Shown here: positions 34,590 to 43,275 of the stretch, piece after piece | How the letters are laid out: every line of letters begins with the position of its first letter | Position numbering within the stretch: position 1 is the stretch's first letter | Source: Micrococcus sp. | GTDB lineage: Bacteria; Actinomycetota; Actinomycetes; Actinomycetales; Micrococcaceae | Assembly (NCBI GenBank): GCA_029961105.1 | Contig: JASBVO010000013.1 | Location: forward strand, 1-64,000 | Length of the DNA: 64,000 bases | Direction: 5' to 3' | Program-made: the position numbers and the translations under genes | The notes under the pieces: generated by a model | The model's input: the letters and a program-made list of their open reading frames with translations, nothing else | Told to the model about the DNA's origin: nothing | Databases searched by the model: none

Positions 34590-34599
34590 AGCCTAGACT
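34590..34599. promoter_or_regulatory. overlapping divergent -10 boxes
   Basis: AGCCTAGACT reads TAGACT on the plus strand (34594-34599, 6 nt before the ATG at 34606) and TAGGCT on the minus strand (34595-34590, towards gabT). The two boxes share the central TA, a bidirectional promoter arrangement. Confidence 0.55.
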
Positions 34600-34605
34600 G
34601 GGACC

Positions 34606-35085
34606 ATGCCAGCAGAACCCGTTTTCCTCTCCCGCTTCAAGGACCTCGTCCCCGCCCACCTCGACGCCCCGTGGTCGCCCGAGGACGGCCTGGAGGCCGG
34701 CGAACTGGACGCTCTGCTCTCCGCCTCCCCGGCCGCGCAGTCGGCCCGCGCCGACGGCGGCACCTTCCGCGTCCCGCTGGCGCTCTACGAGTTCCACCAG
34801 GCCCTCGGCAACTGCCCGGACCTGCTGGAGACCGAGCACTTCTTCTGGGACGCCGACGAGCTGGACGTCAGGGACGGCTACCTGATGTTCCTGGAGGATG
34901 CGGAGGAGAGCACCGTCTGGGGACTGCCGGTGGCCGACGCCGAACTGCCGGACCCCCTGGTCTGGCGCCGCACCACCGGGGCGGACGAGGAGCACGGCGA
35001 GTGGAGCTGCGAGGGCGGCACCTTCAGCGAGTTCGCCCTGGACCTGCTGGAGTGGACCTTCGAGGAGGAGGGCGAGGACGCGTGA
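34606..35085 (+). CDS. SUKH (SMI1/KNR4)-like protein
   Basis: A 159-residue acidic protein. The order of a helix with ALYEFHQALGN, a strand pair LMFLEDAEESTVWGLPV, DPLVWRR and a final helix TFSEFALDLLEWTF resembles SUKH domains, which include many toxin-immunity proteins and general interaction modules. No toxin gene is adjacent. Translation is probably leaderless (TAGACT 6 nt before the ATG). The last 4 nt overlap the HIT gene (GTGA), so the two are coupled. Confidence 0.6.
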   Translation: MPAEPVFLSRFKDLVPAHLDAPWSPEDGLEAGELDALLSASPAAQSARADGGTFRVPLALYEFHQALGNCPDLLETEHFFWDADELDVRDGYLMFLEDAEESTVWGLPVADAELPDPLVWRRTTGADEEHGEWSCEGGTFSEFALDLLEWTFEEEGEDA

Positions 35086-35594
35086 TCGCCTCCCACGCCC
35101 CGGAAGGGTATGTCTGCCCGTTCTGCGGCCTGGTCGACGGCGACGTCTCCGACCCGGGCAACCGCTGTGAGCTCGAGGACCTCGTGTACCAGGACGAGGA
35201 CGTCATCGTGTTCATCGCCGTGGACGGCTTCGGCCCCTACGAGGGCCACGCGATGATCTCCCCGGCGAGGCACTACGAGACGCTCTACGATTTGCCGGAC
35301 GACGTGCTGCAGAAGATCGCGCTGATGGCCCGGAACGTCGCCCTGGCCATGAAGCGGGCCTGGGCACCGGAGGGCATCTCCACCCGCCAGCACAACGAGC
35401 CGGCCGGGAACCAGCACGTGTGGCACTACCACCTGCACGTGTTCCCGCGCTGGAGCGACGACATGCTCTACCGGCAGATGCGGCACGCGGTCGAGCCGGA
35501 GGTCCGGGCCCTGAAGGCCCGCGAGCTGGCCACGACGCTGGAGGACGTCCTGGCCGGGACGGAATCGGTTCAGGCGTCCCGGCGGACCACGTAG
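35082..35594 (+). CDS. HIT-family nucleotide hydrolase/transferase
   Basis: A 170-residue protein with the histidine triad HVWHYHLHVFP (about residues 114-124) and a CPFC motif near the N-terminus that may bind zinc with later residues. HIT proteins hydrolyse or transfer nucleoside monophosphates such as AMP from ApnA or AMP-lysine. GTG start in a GTGA overlap with the previous gene. Its last 25 nt overlap convergently with the prenyl synthase gene. Confidence 0.9.
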   Translation: MIASHAPEGYVCPFCGLVDGDVSDPGNRCELEDLVYQDEDVIVFIAVDGFGPYEGHAMISPARHYETLYDLPDDVLQKIALMARNVALAMKRAWAPEGISTRQHNEPAGNQHVWHYHLHVFPRWSDDMLYRQMRHAVEPEVRALKARELATTLEDVLAGTESVQASRRTT

Positions 35595-36640
35595 TCCGCG
35601 AAGGCCTCCAGGGCCTCCTTCACCGGCGAGGCCGGCAGCGGCGCCAGGGCCGCGCGGGCGTCGGCGGCCCAGCCGCGGGTGATCTCCCAGGCCGAGCCGA
35701 TCACCGGGTGCGCTGACACGGCCGCCACGGCCTCGGCCAGCTGGGCGCCGGTGTCCAGCGGACCGTCCACCAGTTCCACGGCGGCACGGGCCGCGGCGTC
35801 CCCGCGGGCGGCCTCCTGGCGCAGCAGCAGCACCGGCAGGGTGGGCACCCGCTCCTTGAGGTCGGTGCCCGGGACCTTGCCCGAGGTGTCCGAGGCGCTG
35901 GTCAGGTCGATCACGTCGTCGGCCAGCTGGAACGCCATGCCGACCTTCTCGCCGTAGTCCGCCAGGATCTCCACGGTGGCCTCGTCGGCGCCGCCGAACA
36001 GGGCGCCCAGGCGCCCCGCCGCGGCGATGAGCGAACCGGTCTTGCCGGAGATCACGCGCAGGTAGTGCTCCAGGGCGTCCTCGCCCTCCTCCGGGCCCAC
36101 GGTCTCCCACAGCTGGCCCATCACGAGCCGTTCGAAGGTGCGGGCCTGGATAGCCACCGCCTCGGGGCCGAGCGAGGCCATCAGCAGCGAGGCCCGGGCG
36201 AAGAGCAGGTCACCGGCGAGGATGGCCACGGAATTGCCCCACACCTCATGGGCGGCGGGCGCCCCGCGGCGCACGGGCGCCTCGTCCATGACGTCGTCGT
36301 GGTACAGGGTGGCCAGGTGCGTCAGCTCCATCACGACGGCGGCCGAGCGGACCTCCGCAGCCACCTCGCCGACCTGCCCCGTGGCGACCTGGGGATCGCC
36401 CAGCAGGGAGGACAGGATGGTCAGCAGGGGGCGGATCCGCTTGCCGCCGGCCTCCAGCAGGTGCCGGCTGGTGTGGTCCGCCAGCTGGTCCGCGTTCGTC
36501 ACGGCCTCGGCGAGCTCCTGCTCGACCTGCTCCAAGGCGCCGGTCACCGTGGCCAGCAGCTCGCCGTGCTCGGCGAGTCGCTCGAAGCCGGGCGGCAGGG
36601 CCAGGCTGCCCACGGAGGCGTCGGGTTCAGGGGATGTCAC
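35570..36640 (-). CDS. all-trans polyprenyl diphosphate synthase
   Basis: A 356-residue prenyl elongase. First Asp-rich motif DDVMDE preceded by LATLYH, second Asp-rich motif ADDVIDL, GGKRIRP substrate lysine/arginine box and GKTGSLIAAA. It should make the heptaprenyl to nonaprenyl chain of menaquinone. The GTG start stands 6 nt after a TAGGCT -10 box whose first three bases are the stop codon of the upstream menJ-like gene, so it can be transcribed separately and without a leader. Confidence 0.92.
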   Translation of the reverse strand: MTSPEPDASVGSLALPPGFERLAEHGELLATVTGALEQVEQELAEAVTNADQLADHTSRHLLEAGGKRIRPLLTILSSLLGDPQVATGQVGEVAAEVRSAAVVMELTHLATLYHDDVMDEAPVRRGAPAAHEVWGNSVAILAGDLLFARASLLMASLGPEAVAIQARTFERLVMGQLWETVGPEEGEDALEHYLRVISGKTGSLIAAAGRLGALFGGADEATVEILADYGEKVGMAFQLADDVIDLTSASDTSGKVPGTDLKERVPTLPVLLLRQEAARGDAAARAAVELVDGPLDTGAQLAEAVAAVSAHPVIGSAWEITRGWAADARAALAPLPASPVKEALEAFADYVVRRDA

Positions 36641-36646
36641 CGGAAC

Positions 36647-36652
36647 AGCCTA
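36647..36652 (-). promoter_or_regulatory. -10 box overlapping the menJ stop codon
   Basis: TAGGCT on the minus strand: TAG is the menJ stop (36652-36650) and the box ends 6 nt before the GTG of the prenyl diphosphate synthase gene. Confidence 0.6.
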
Positions 36653-37969
36653 TCCAACCTTGCCCGGACTGCCGGCATCGGCCCCCATCGTGGTGGCCGC
36701 CGGCACCGCGGACTCCAGCAGCCGCACCAGCCGGTCCACGGGCGCGGTGCCGTCGGAGTCCACGAGGTTGCCCATGACCTGCACCACGCGCCGCAGCAGC
36801 GCAGGGGTGCGCATGCCGGTGGCCAGGGCGGCCCGGAGCACGGCGGGGTGGCCGATGAGCCGGGCGAAGGAGGTCCCCAGGGCGAAGTGCCCGCCCCACG
36901 CCTGGTGGGTGAGCAGCGGGTACCGGGCGAGCTCGGCCTCGCGGCCAGCCGCCGTCGGGCGCTTGCACGCGCTCACGGTGACGTCCGCGGCCAGCCGGGC
37001 CGCCTCCATGGCGAAGGAGATCCCCTCCCCGTTGAACGGGGAGACCATGCCGGCGGAGTCCCCGACCAGCAGCATCCCGGGCACGTGCTGCGGGGTGCGG
37101 TTGAAGCCCATGGGCAGGGCCGCGCCCAGGATCCTCGACTCGCGGGTGTCCTCGCCCAGCCCCCAGCTCTCGGTCAGGGCCCCGGTCCAGTCCTTGAGGA
37201 TCGAGCGGTAGTCCAGCCTGCCGAACTGCGGGGAGGTGTCCAGGATGCCGAGCCCGACGTTGACGGTGCCGTCCCCGAGCGGGAACAGCCAGCCGTAGCC
37301 GGGCAGAAGGTTGCCCTGGGCGTCCGGCAGCTGCAGCCAGGACTCCATCCACTCGTCGTCGTGCCGCGGGGAGGCGTAGTAGGCCCGCACGGCCACGCCC
37401 ATGGGACGGTCGTCGCGCTTGGCCAGCCCGGCCGAGACGGCGGTGCGGGTGGAGTTGCCGTCGGCGGCGATCACGACGTCGGCGTGGAAGTCACGGAACT
37501 CACCGGTCTTGCGGCCGCGGTCGTCCAGCAGCTCGGCGCGCAGCCCGGTCACGGTGCCGGACCCGTCCCGAAGCACCGAGCCCACCGAGTGGCGTTCGAG
37601 GATGGTGGCGCCGGCGGCGCGGGCGTGGGCGGCGAGCAGCTCGTCGAAGTCGTGGCGGGTGCGCACCAGGGCGTAGTCCGGCCAGGTCTCGGTCTTCGGC
37701 CAGGGCACCTCGACCGCGCGGCCCTCGGCCACCAGCCGCAGCCCGCGGATGTGCTGCCAGCCGTCCTCGGGGGCGTGCGCCAGGCCCATCAGGTCCATCT
37801 CCCGCACCGCCTGCGGCGTCAGCCCGTCCCCGCAGACCTTCTCGCGCGGGTAGGCGGTCTTCTCCAGGACGGTGACCTCGACGCCGGCGTTCGCCAGGTG
37901 CCACGCCGCGGTGGCCCCGGCCGGGCCGCCACCGGCGATCAGCACCCGGGTTCTCGTTGCAGATTCCAC
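36650..37969 (-). CDS. menJ: menaquinone side-chain reductase, geranylgeranyl-reductase family (MenJ-like)
   Basis: A 439-residue FAD enzyme. Visible: GGGPAGATAAWHLA at the N-terminus, PREKVCGDGLTPQAV and VLERHSVG typical of the GGR family, ADGNSTRTAVSAGL, and GDSAGMVSPFNGEGI binding FAD. In mycobacteria MenJ saturates one isoprene unit of menaquinone. Placement directly before a polyprenyl synthase and beside menF supports this. The GTG at 37969 lies 6 nt after GAGAAT, a weak -10; other starts have no support. Confidence 0.85.
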   Translation of the reverse strand: MESATRTRVLIAGGGPAGATAAWHLANAGVEVTVLEKTAYPREKVCGDGLTPQAVREMDLMGLAHAPEDGWQHIRGLRLVAEGRAVEVPWPKTETWPDYALVRTRHDFDELLAAHARAAGATILERHSVGSVLRDGSGTVTGLRAELLDDRGRKTGEFRDFHADVVIAADGNSTRTAVSAGLAKRDDRPMGVAVRAYYASPRHDDEWMESWLQLPDAQGNLLPGYGWLFPLGDGTVNVGLGILDTSPQFGRLDYRSILKDWTGALTESWGLGEDTRESRILGAALPMGFNRTPQHVPGMLLVGDSAGMVSPFNGEGISFAMEAARLAADVTVSACKRPTAAGREAELARYPLLTHQAWGGHFALGTSFARLIGHPAVLRAALATGMRTPALLRRVVQVMGNLVDSDGTAPVDRLVRLLESAVPAATTMGADAGSPGKVG

Positions 37970-38011
37970 CCGGCCATTCTCCCAGAACCCCCTGGGGTCT
38001 GCCGGGGCCGG

Positions 38012-38017
38012 TAGTCT
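38012..38017 (+). promoter_or_regulatory. -10 box of menF
   Basis: TAGTCT, 9 nt before the menF ATG, implying a leaderless or nearly leaderless transcript. Confidence 0.5.
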
Positions 38018-38026
38018 TGACGGGTC

Positions 38027-39415
38027 ATGAGCAGCTCCGGTATCGGGGCGCCGGCACCGCGGCTGGCGTCCATCACCTTCCCCCGCCCCGTCCCCGGGGG
38101 CGCGGCACTGGCGGACCTGCTGGGCACCGGCGACGAGTGCGCCTGGATCCGCTTCGGCGAGGGGCTGGTCGGCCTGGGCGCGGCCGCCCGGTTCACCACC
38201 ACCGGTCCGGACCGCTTCAAGGCCGCCCGGCGCTGGTGGATGGCCGCCACGGCCGCCGAGGCCGCGGACACGGCCCGGACCGCCGTGCCCGACGCCGGCC
38301 TGCCCCGCCGCTCCCCCCTCGCCTTCGCCGCGTTCGCCTTCGCCGACGACAGCCCCGTCGACTCGGTGCTGGTGGTCCCGGAGTTCGTGGTCGGCTCGGC
38401 GGGAGGCCGGTCCTGGCTGTCCTGGCAGGTGGACCTCGACGCCCCCGAGTATGCCGGGCGTGCGGCCGCCGGCTGGCGCCCCGATGTGGAGGAGGCCGAG
38501 GAGCGGCTGTCCGCGCTGCTCGCGGCCTCGCCCCGTTCCCGGCCGGGTGCTGCGCCCGCCCTCGAGCTGAGTGATGGCGTCATCTCCCCGGACGGGTACC
38601 GCGAGGCCGTGGCGCGCGGGCTGCGGGAGATCGAGGCGGGGACGTTGACGAAGCTCGTCCTGGCCCGGGACGCCCTGGTCACCGGCACCGTGGACGTCCC
38701 CCGGGTGCTGCGCACCCTGACGGAGCGGTACCGGGACTGCTGGACCTACGCGGTGGGCGGGTTGATCGGCTCCACTCCGGAGATGCTCGTCAAGGTGGAC
38801 GGCGACTCGGCCCGGGCCCGCGTGCTGGCCGGCACCCTGGACCGGGACGGGGCGCCGACCGGCGCCGAGGGCGCCGACCACGCCCGCCGGCACCTCGCCG
38901 AGGATCCCAAGCAGCGCCACGAGCACCGCCTGGCCGTCGACTCCCTGACGGAGCGGCTGGCGCCCTTCACCACCGCCCTCGACGCCCCCCACGAGCCATT
39001 CGTCCTCGAGCTGCCCAACGTCTGGCACCTGGCCACCGACGTCACGGCGCGGCTCGTGGGGGCGGACGGTGCCCGGCGCACCGGACCCGGCGCCCTGGCC
39101 CTCACCGAGGTCCTGCACCCCACGGCCGCCGTGTGCGGCACCCCGCGGGAGACCGCCGCCGCGCTCATCCACCGACTGGAGGCCGAGGACCGCGGGATGG
39201 ACCGCGGCCTCTACGCCGGCCCCGTGGGCTGGCTGGACGGCAACGGCAACGGCGAGTTCGGCATCGCCCTGCGCGGGGCCGTCGTCGAGGACGAGCACAC
39301 GGTGCGCCTCTACGCCGGCTGCGGGATCGTGGCCGCCTCGGACCCGGCGGCCGAGCTGGCCGAGACCACCGCGAAGATGCGGCCCATGCTCCAGGCCCTG
39401 GGCCTGCGCGCCTGA
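38027..39415 (+). CDS. menF: isochorismate synthase
   Basis: A 462-residue chorismate-binding enzyme converting chorismate to isochorismate, the first menaquinone step. The C-terminal half has LTKLVLARDA, IGSTPEMLVK, RVLAGTLDRDG, HEHRLAVDSL, LHPTAAVCGTPR and GLYAGPVGW with GEFGIALRG, all catalytic or Mg/chorismate-binding segments. A siderophore isochorismate synthase (EntC/DhbC) is possible from sequence, but the neighbours are menaquinone genes and no siderophore genes are present. Confidence 0.92.
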   Translation: MSSSGIGAPAPRLASITFPRPVPGGAALADLLGTGDECAWIRFGEGLVGLGAAARFTTTGPDRFKAARRWWMAATAAEAADTARTAVPDAGLPRRSPLAFAAFAFADDSPVDSVLVVPEFVVGSAGGRSWLSWQVDLDAPEYAGRAAAGWRPDVEEAEERLSALLAASPRSRPGAAPALELSDGVISPDGYREAVARGLREIEAGTLTKLVLARDALVTGTVDVPRVLRTLTERYRDCWTYAVGGLIGSTPEMLVKVDGDSARARVLAGTLDRDGAPTGAEGADHARRHLAEDPKQRHEHRLAVDSLTERLAPFTTALDAPHEPFVLELPNVWHLATDVTARLVGADGARRTGPGALALTEVLHPTAAVCGTPRETAAALIHRLEAEDRGMDRGLYAGPVGWLDGNGNGEFGIALRGAVVEDEHTVRLYAGCGIVAASDPAAELAETTAKMRPMLQALGLRA

Positions 39416-39419
39416 GCCG

Positions 39420-39869
39420 TCAGCCCGCCAGCCGCCCGGGGGCGTGCTCGAAGATGACGGAGGTGTTCGTGGCCGCCACCTCCTCGCGCACGCTCAGGGT
39501 CTCGGACACCAGCGTGCGCAGTTCGGCGGCGTCCTTCACGGCCACGTGCAGCAGGAAGTCTCGGTCCCCGGAGACGAAGTACACCCGCTGCGTGGCCGGC
39601 AGCCGCTCCAGGTAGTCCTGGAACCGCCGCAGCCCGGATCGGGCGTGGGAGTGCAGGCGGATCGAGATCAGCGCCTCCAGGCCTAGCCCCAGCACGGCCG
39701 GGTCCACGGCGGCGTGGAAGCCGGAGATGGCGCCGGAGGCCACGAGCGCCCGGACCCGCTTGTGGCAGGTCGACTCCGCGATCCCCACCCGGGTGGCCAG
39801 CTCGCTGAGGGGCATCCGGCCACTGCGCTGGAGCACCCGCAGCAGTGCCAGGTCGATCTCGTCGGTCAT
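39420..39869 (-). CDS. Lrp/AsnC-family transcriptional regulator
   Basis: A 149-residue regulator: winged helix-turn-helix (residues about 5-60; LSELATRVGIAESTCHKRVRAL) and an Lrp ligand-binding (RAM) domain (about 65-145) with the VSGDRDFLLHVAV core. The ATG at 39869 has GAAGGA 8 nt upstream; a longer frame to 39920 has no site. A minus-strand TAGGCT at 39930-39925 is its probable -10. It is divergent from a DadA-like amino-acid oxidase gene, which it most likely controls in response to an amino acid. Confidence 0.9.
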   Translation of the reverse strand: MTDEIDLALLRVLQRSGRMPLSELATRVGIAESTCHKRVRALVASGAISGFHAAVDPAVLGLGLEALISIRLHSHARSGLRRFQDYLERLPATQRVYFVSGDRDFLLHVAVKDAAELRTLVSETLSVREEVAATNTSVIFEHAPGRLAG

Positions 39870-39955
39870 GGCGGATTCCTTCGATTTCGGGGCGGATCGT
39901 GAGGATTCCGCCGACGGCATCCCCAGCCTAGGTGAGATCTGTCACGCTGGTCAGC

Positions 39956-41182
39956 ATGAACACTGCACTCGTCATCGGCGCCGGCATCGTGGGCCTGAGC
40001 ACGGCCTGGCACCTCCAGGAACGGGGCGTGGACGTCACGGTCCTGGACCGGGACGGCGTGGCCGCCGGATCCTCCTGGGGCAACGCCGGCTGGCTCTCCC
40101 CCGGCAAGACGATCCCGCTGGCCGAGCCCGGGTTGTGGACCTACGGCCCCACCGCCCTGCTGGACCCGGACGCCGCCCTGCACGTCCCCGCCCGCTGGGA
40201 CCCGGCGACGTGGTCCTTCTTCGCCCGGTTCATGGGCCACGCCACGCACCGGACCTGGGACAGGACCATGGCCGCCCTGACCCCGATCGACCAGCTCGCC
40301 CTGGAGGCCTTCGACGAGCTGACCGGCTCGGGGGTGGACTCGTGGACGCGCGAGGGGCCCTTCGTCGTCGGGTTCACCGAGGAGCGCCACGCCACCGGCT
40401 TCCTCCGGGAGGTGGAGGGCGTCGTCCGGCACGGGCAGGACGTGCCGCTGGAGCGGCTGGAGAACCCCCGCGAGCTGGCCCCGCAGCTCTCGGAAGCGGT
40501 CGGCGTGGCGTACCGCCTCGGCGGGCAGCGGTTCATCGAGCCTGGGCCCTTCGTCCAGGCACTGGCCGACTCCGTGGTGGCCCGGGGCGGGATCCTGTGC
40601 ACCGACACCGAGGTGCGTTCCCTCACCACCGGCGGCGCCCACCCCGGCGTGGTCCTGTCCACCGGCCAGACCCTGGGCGCAGACGCGGTGGTGGTGGCCA
40701 CCGGCGCCTGGCTGCCGAGGCTGGTGCGCGACTGCGGCGTGAAGGTGCGTGTCCAGGCCGGCCGCGGCTACTCGTTCACGGTGGCCACCGAGGAGCCGGC
40801 GGAGTACCCCGTGTACCTGCCGTACCAGCGCATCGCGTGCACCCCGTACCAGGGGCGGTTCCGGATCGCCGGCACCATGGAGTTCCGCGGGCCCGATGAG
40901 CCCCTGCAGCCCCGACGGATCGAGGCGATCGTCAACCAGGCCCGGACCCTGATGACCGGCATGGACCTGGACGACCGCCGGGACGAGTGGGTCGGCTCCC
41001 GGCCGGTGACCCCGGACGGGCTGCCGATCGTCGGTGCCACCCGCGCCCCCGGCGTGTTCGTGGCCGGCGGCCACGGCATGTGGGGCGTCGTGCTGGGCCC
41101 GGCCACCGGCAAGCTGCTGGCCGAGCAGATGGTGACCGGCCGCACCGACCCGGCGATCGTGCCCTTCGACCCGCTGCGCTGA
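39956..41182 (+). CDS. dadA: D-amino-acid dehydrogenase-like FAD oxidoreductase
   Basis: A 408-residue DAO-family flavoprotein: GAGIVGLSTAWHLQERG binds FAD, SSWGNAGWLSPG and the C-terminal VGSRPVTPDGLPIVG with GHGMWGVVLGPATGKLLAE are typical of DadA. It oxidatively deaminates D-amino acids to keto acids. The ATG at 39956 is taken because the FAD motif starts 6 residues later; an ATG at 39932 would add 8 residues. The divergent Lrp gene supports amino-acid control. Confidence 0.85.
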   Translation: MNTALVIGAGIVGLSTAWHLQERGVDVTVLDRDGVAAGSSWGNAGWLSPGKTIPLAEPGLWTYGPTALLDPDAALHVPARWDPATWSFFARFMGHATHRTWDRTMAALTPIDQLALEAFDELTGSGVDSWTREGPFVVGFTEERHATGFLREVEGVVRHGQDVPLERLENPRELAPQLSEAVGVAYRLGGQRFIEPGPFVQALADSVVARGGILCTDTEVRSLTTGGAHPGVVLSTGQTLGADAVVVATGAWLPRLVRDCGVKVRVQAGRGYSFTVATEEPAEYPVYLPYQRIACTPYQGRFRIAGTMEFRGPDEPLQPRRIEAIVNQARTLMTGMDLDDRRDEWVGSRPVTPDGLPIVGATRAPGVFVAGGHGMWGVVLGPATGKLLAEQMVTGRTDPAIVPFDPLR

Positions 41183-41197
41183 CCGGCCCGCTAGAAG

Positions 41198-43105
41198 CTA
41201 GAAGGTCGCCCGGACCGCCTGCTCCACCAGCCGGCGCACCTCCGGGCGGGCGGCCCGGTCGGACCGCAGCTCCAGCACGCGGCGTCCCCGCACCGGGGTG
41301 CCCAGGCCCAGGGCGGCGATCAGGTCCCGCTCGCTGTCGATCGGCGCCCACTCCACGCCGTAGGCCGCACACAGCGCCTGCACGTCCACCTCGTGGGGCG
41401 TGCCGAAGAACCGTTCCACCACCGGGCCCATGCCGGGCCGCTGCGCCACCTCGCCGTGCTCCAGGGCGGCGAAGATCGCCCCGCCACGGTCGTTGACCAC
41501 CACGATGTCCAGGTCCGGCTCGGCCTCCCCCGGCCCGGTCAGCAGACCGCCGGCATCGTGCAGCAGGGTCAGGTCCCCGCACAGCAGCACGGTGCGCCGG
41601 CCCGTGGCCAGGGCGATGCCGCTGGCCGTGGAGACCGTGCCGTCGATCCCGGACAGTCCGCGGTTGGCGTACACGACCGAGGAGGGGGCCGTCGGGGGCC
41701 GCCAGGACAGGTTCACGTCCCGGATCACGGAGGAGGATCCCAGCACCAGCGGGCCGCGCACCGTGGTGGCCACCAGCTGGCCGGTGCGCAGCGCACCCGG
41801 GTGGCCGACGTCGTCGTGCCGGGTTGCCAGCGCCTCGTCCAGGGCGGACTGGGCGCGGTTGCCGGCCCGCTGCCAGTCCGCCAGCCAGCCGGCCGGGCCG
41901 CGGCCGGCGACGACGGCCAGTTCCTCCAGCTCCTCCACCGGGCGTTCGCGCCGGGTGCCCGGGATGAACCAGGCCACCGGCTCGGGCTGGTGGAACGCGG
42001 TGTGCAGGTCCTGGCGCCCCAGCAGGGCGGTGACCTGCCGGGTCAGGGTGGGCCGGCCGAACAGGATGACCTGCTCGATCTGGCCGGCCAGCGGGTGCGC
42101 GTCCTCCCCCAGCCCCCCGGCCGAGCCGATCAGCAGCGGGTAGGGGCCGATCGCGTTGGGGCCGAACCGGGCATTGGAGCCGGGCTCGGCGAACAGGGGC
42201 AGCCCCAGCGCCGAGGCGAAGGCGGCCGGCAGCGGCCCGGAGCCGTGGCCGGCCACCACCACGGTGCGCGCCTCGTGCAGCTCGGAGACCTCCAGGTCCA
42301 GCTGCTCGGTCAGGTCCACGGGGTTGATGACCAGCTCCCCGTCCGGTCCGGTGAGCAGCTCCTCGCCCGCGCCGGCGTCCCAACCGGCGCCGTGCTGGCC
42401 GGGCTCGTCCGGCACGAGGGGGGCCCGGAAGCGCAGGTTCAGGTGCACCGGGCCGGGGGCGGACTCGCGGATGGCCACCCCGGGAACCCCGCCGAAGCCC
42501 TCCACGTCCTCCGTGTCGAAGCCGTTCGCGGCCAGCAGCGCGCGCGAGACGGTGCTGGCCAGCCGTGCCCGGTGCTCCCGCAGGGCGGCGGCCAGCGGGT
42601 CGGCGTCCGGGCCGGAGACCTCGGCGGCCTCCGCCGCCAGCCAGGCGGGGATCTCGTCCTGGTCCAGGGGCACCGGCACGTCCCCGGACAGCGTCTCGGA
42701 GAAGCGCAGGTGCAGCGGGAAGATCCCGTCCTGGTCCGTGGTCTGGTTGGCCCCGGTGCCCTGCAGTTCCACCGGGCGGTCGGCCGTCAGCGCGATGAGC
42801 TGCACGCCCGCGTGGTCGGCCTCCATCAGGGCCGGCAGCAGGTTGCCCACCGCGGTCCCGGACGTGGTCACGACGCCGACCGGCCGGCCCGAGGCCAGGG
42901 ACAGTCCCAGCGCGGTGAAGGCGGCCACGCGTTCGTCGATGCGCACGTGCAGCCGCACCCGCCCGGCGCGCTCGGCCTCGGCGAGGGCGTACACCAGGGG
43001 GGCGGAGCGGGAGCCGGGGGCGATGACGGCCTCGCGCAGCCCGCCGTCGAGCAACGCCTCGGTGACCGTGCGGGCGACCTGCAGGGAGTCCAGGGAGGGG
43101 TCCAT
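41198..43105 (-). CDS. menD: SEPHCHC synthase (menaquinone)
   Basis: A 635-residue thiamine-diphosphate enzyme adding 2-oxoglutarate to isochorismate. The N-terminal APGSRSAPLVYAL, HVRIDERVAAFTALG and TSGTAVGNLLPA are MenD signatures; GDLTLLHDAGGLL with VVNDRGGAIF binds ThDP-Mg. The ATG at 43105 is used because TAGGAT stands exactly 6 nt before it; a GTG at 43111 would lie against the -10. It is transcribed away from phoX. Confidence 0.95.
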   Translation of the reverse strand: MDPSLDSLQVARTVTEALLDGGLREAVIAPGSRSAPLVYALAEAERAGRVRLHVRIDERVAAFTALGLSLASGRPVGVVTTSGTAVGNLLPALMEADHAGVQLIALTADRPVELQGTGANQTTDQDGIFPLHLRFSETLSGDVPVPLDQDEIPAWLAAEAAEVSGPDADPLAAALREHRARLASTVSRALLAANGFDTEDVEGFGGVPGVAIRESAPGPVHLNLRFRAPLVPDEPGQHGAGWDAGAGEELLTGPDGELVINPVDLTEQLDLEVSELHEARTVVVAGHGSGPLPAAFASALGLPLFAEPGSNARFGPNAIGPYPLLIGSAGGLGEDAHPLAGQIEQVILFGRPTLTRQVTALLGRQDLHTAFHQPEPVAWFIPGTRRERPVEELEELAVVAGRGPAGWLADWQRAGNRAQSALDEALATRHDDVGHPGALRTGQLVATTVRGPLVLGSSSVIRDVNLSWRPPTAPSSVVYANRGLSGIDGTVSTASGIALATGRRTVLLCGDLTLLHDAGGLLTGPGEAEPDLDIVVVNDRGGAIFAALEHGEVAQRPGMGPVVERFFGTPHEVDVQALCAAYGVEWAPIDSERDLIAALGLGTPVRGRRVLELRSDRAARPEVRRLVEQAVRATF

Positions 43106-43111
43106 GGGCAC

Positions 43112-43117
43112 ATCCTA
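43112..43117 (-). promoter_or_regulatory. -10 box of leaderless menD
   Basis: TAGGAT on the minus strand, 6 nt before the menD ATG. Confidence 0.6.
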
Positions 43118-43177
43118 CGGACCCCGCCTGATCAGGAGGTTAACCGCCGGGCATGCGCAAGGAGTCCTTAACCGGCC

Positions 43178-43238
43178 GCTCCCGGGTCACCAACGGTGGG
43201 TCCGCGAGGGAGACATCCACCGTTGGTGACCCGGGAGC
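43178..43238. repeat. 61-bp palindromic intergenic repeat, copy 1
   Basis: Perfect 22-bp inverted arms (43178-43199 and 43217-43238) around a 17-nt spacer. It matches 60755-60815 over the same 61-bp length without gaps at 45 of 61 positions, with the outer arms best conserved. It lies just past the 3' end of phoX. It may act as a terminator, an mRNA-end protector or a non-autonomous mobile repeat. Confidence 0.8.
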
Positions 43239-43275
43239 AGGGCGTCAGCCGGGGTTCACGAGAGGATCAGACGAC

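Noticed and set aside
33002..34885. Long plus-strand open frame (627 codons) opposite gabT
   Set aside because: It is the antisense shadow of gabT in GC-rich DNA; it has Gly/Arg/His-rich low-complexity translation and no start signal, while gabT has all catalytic motifs.
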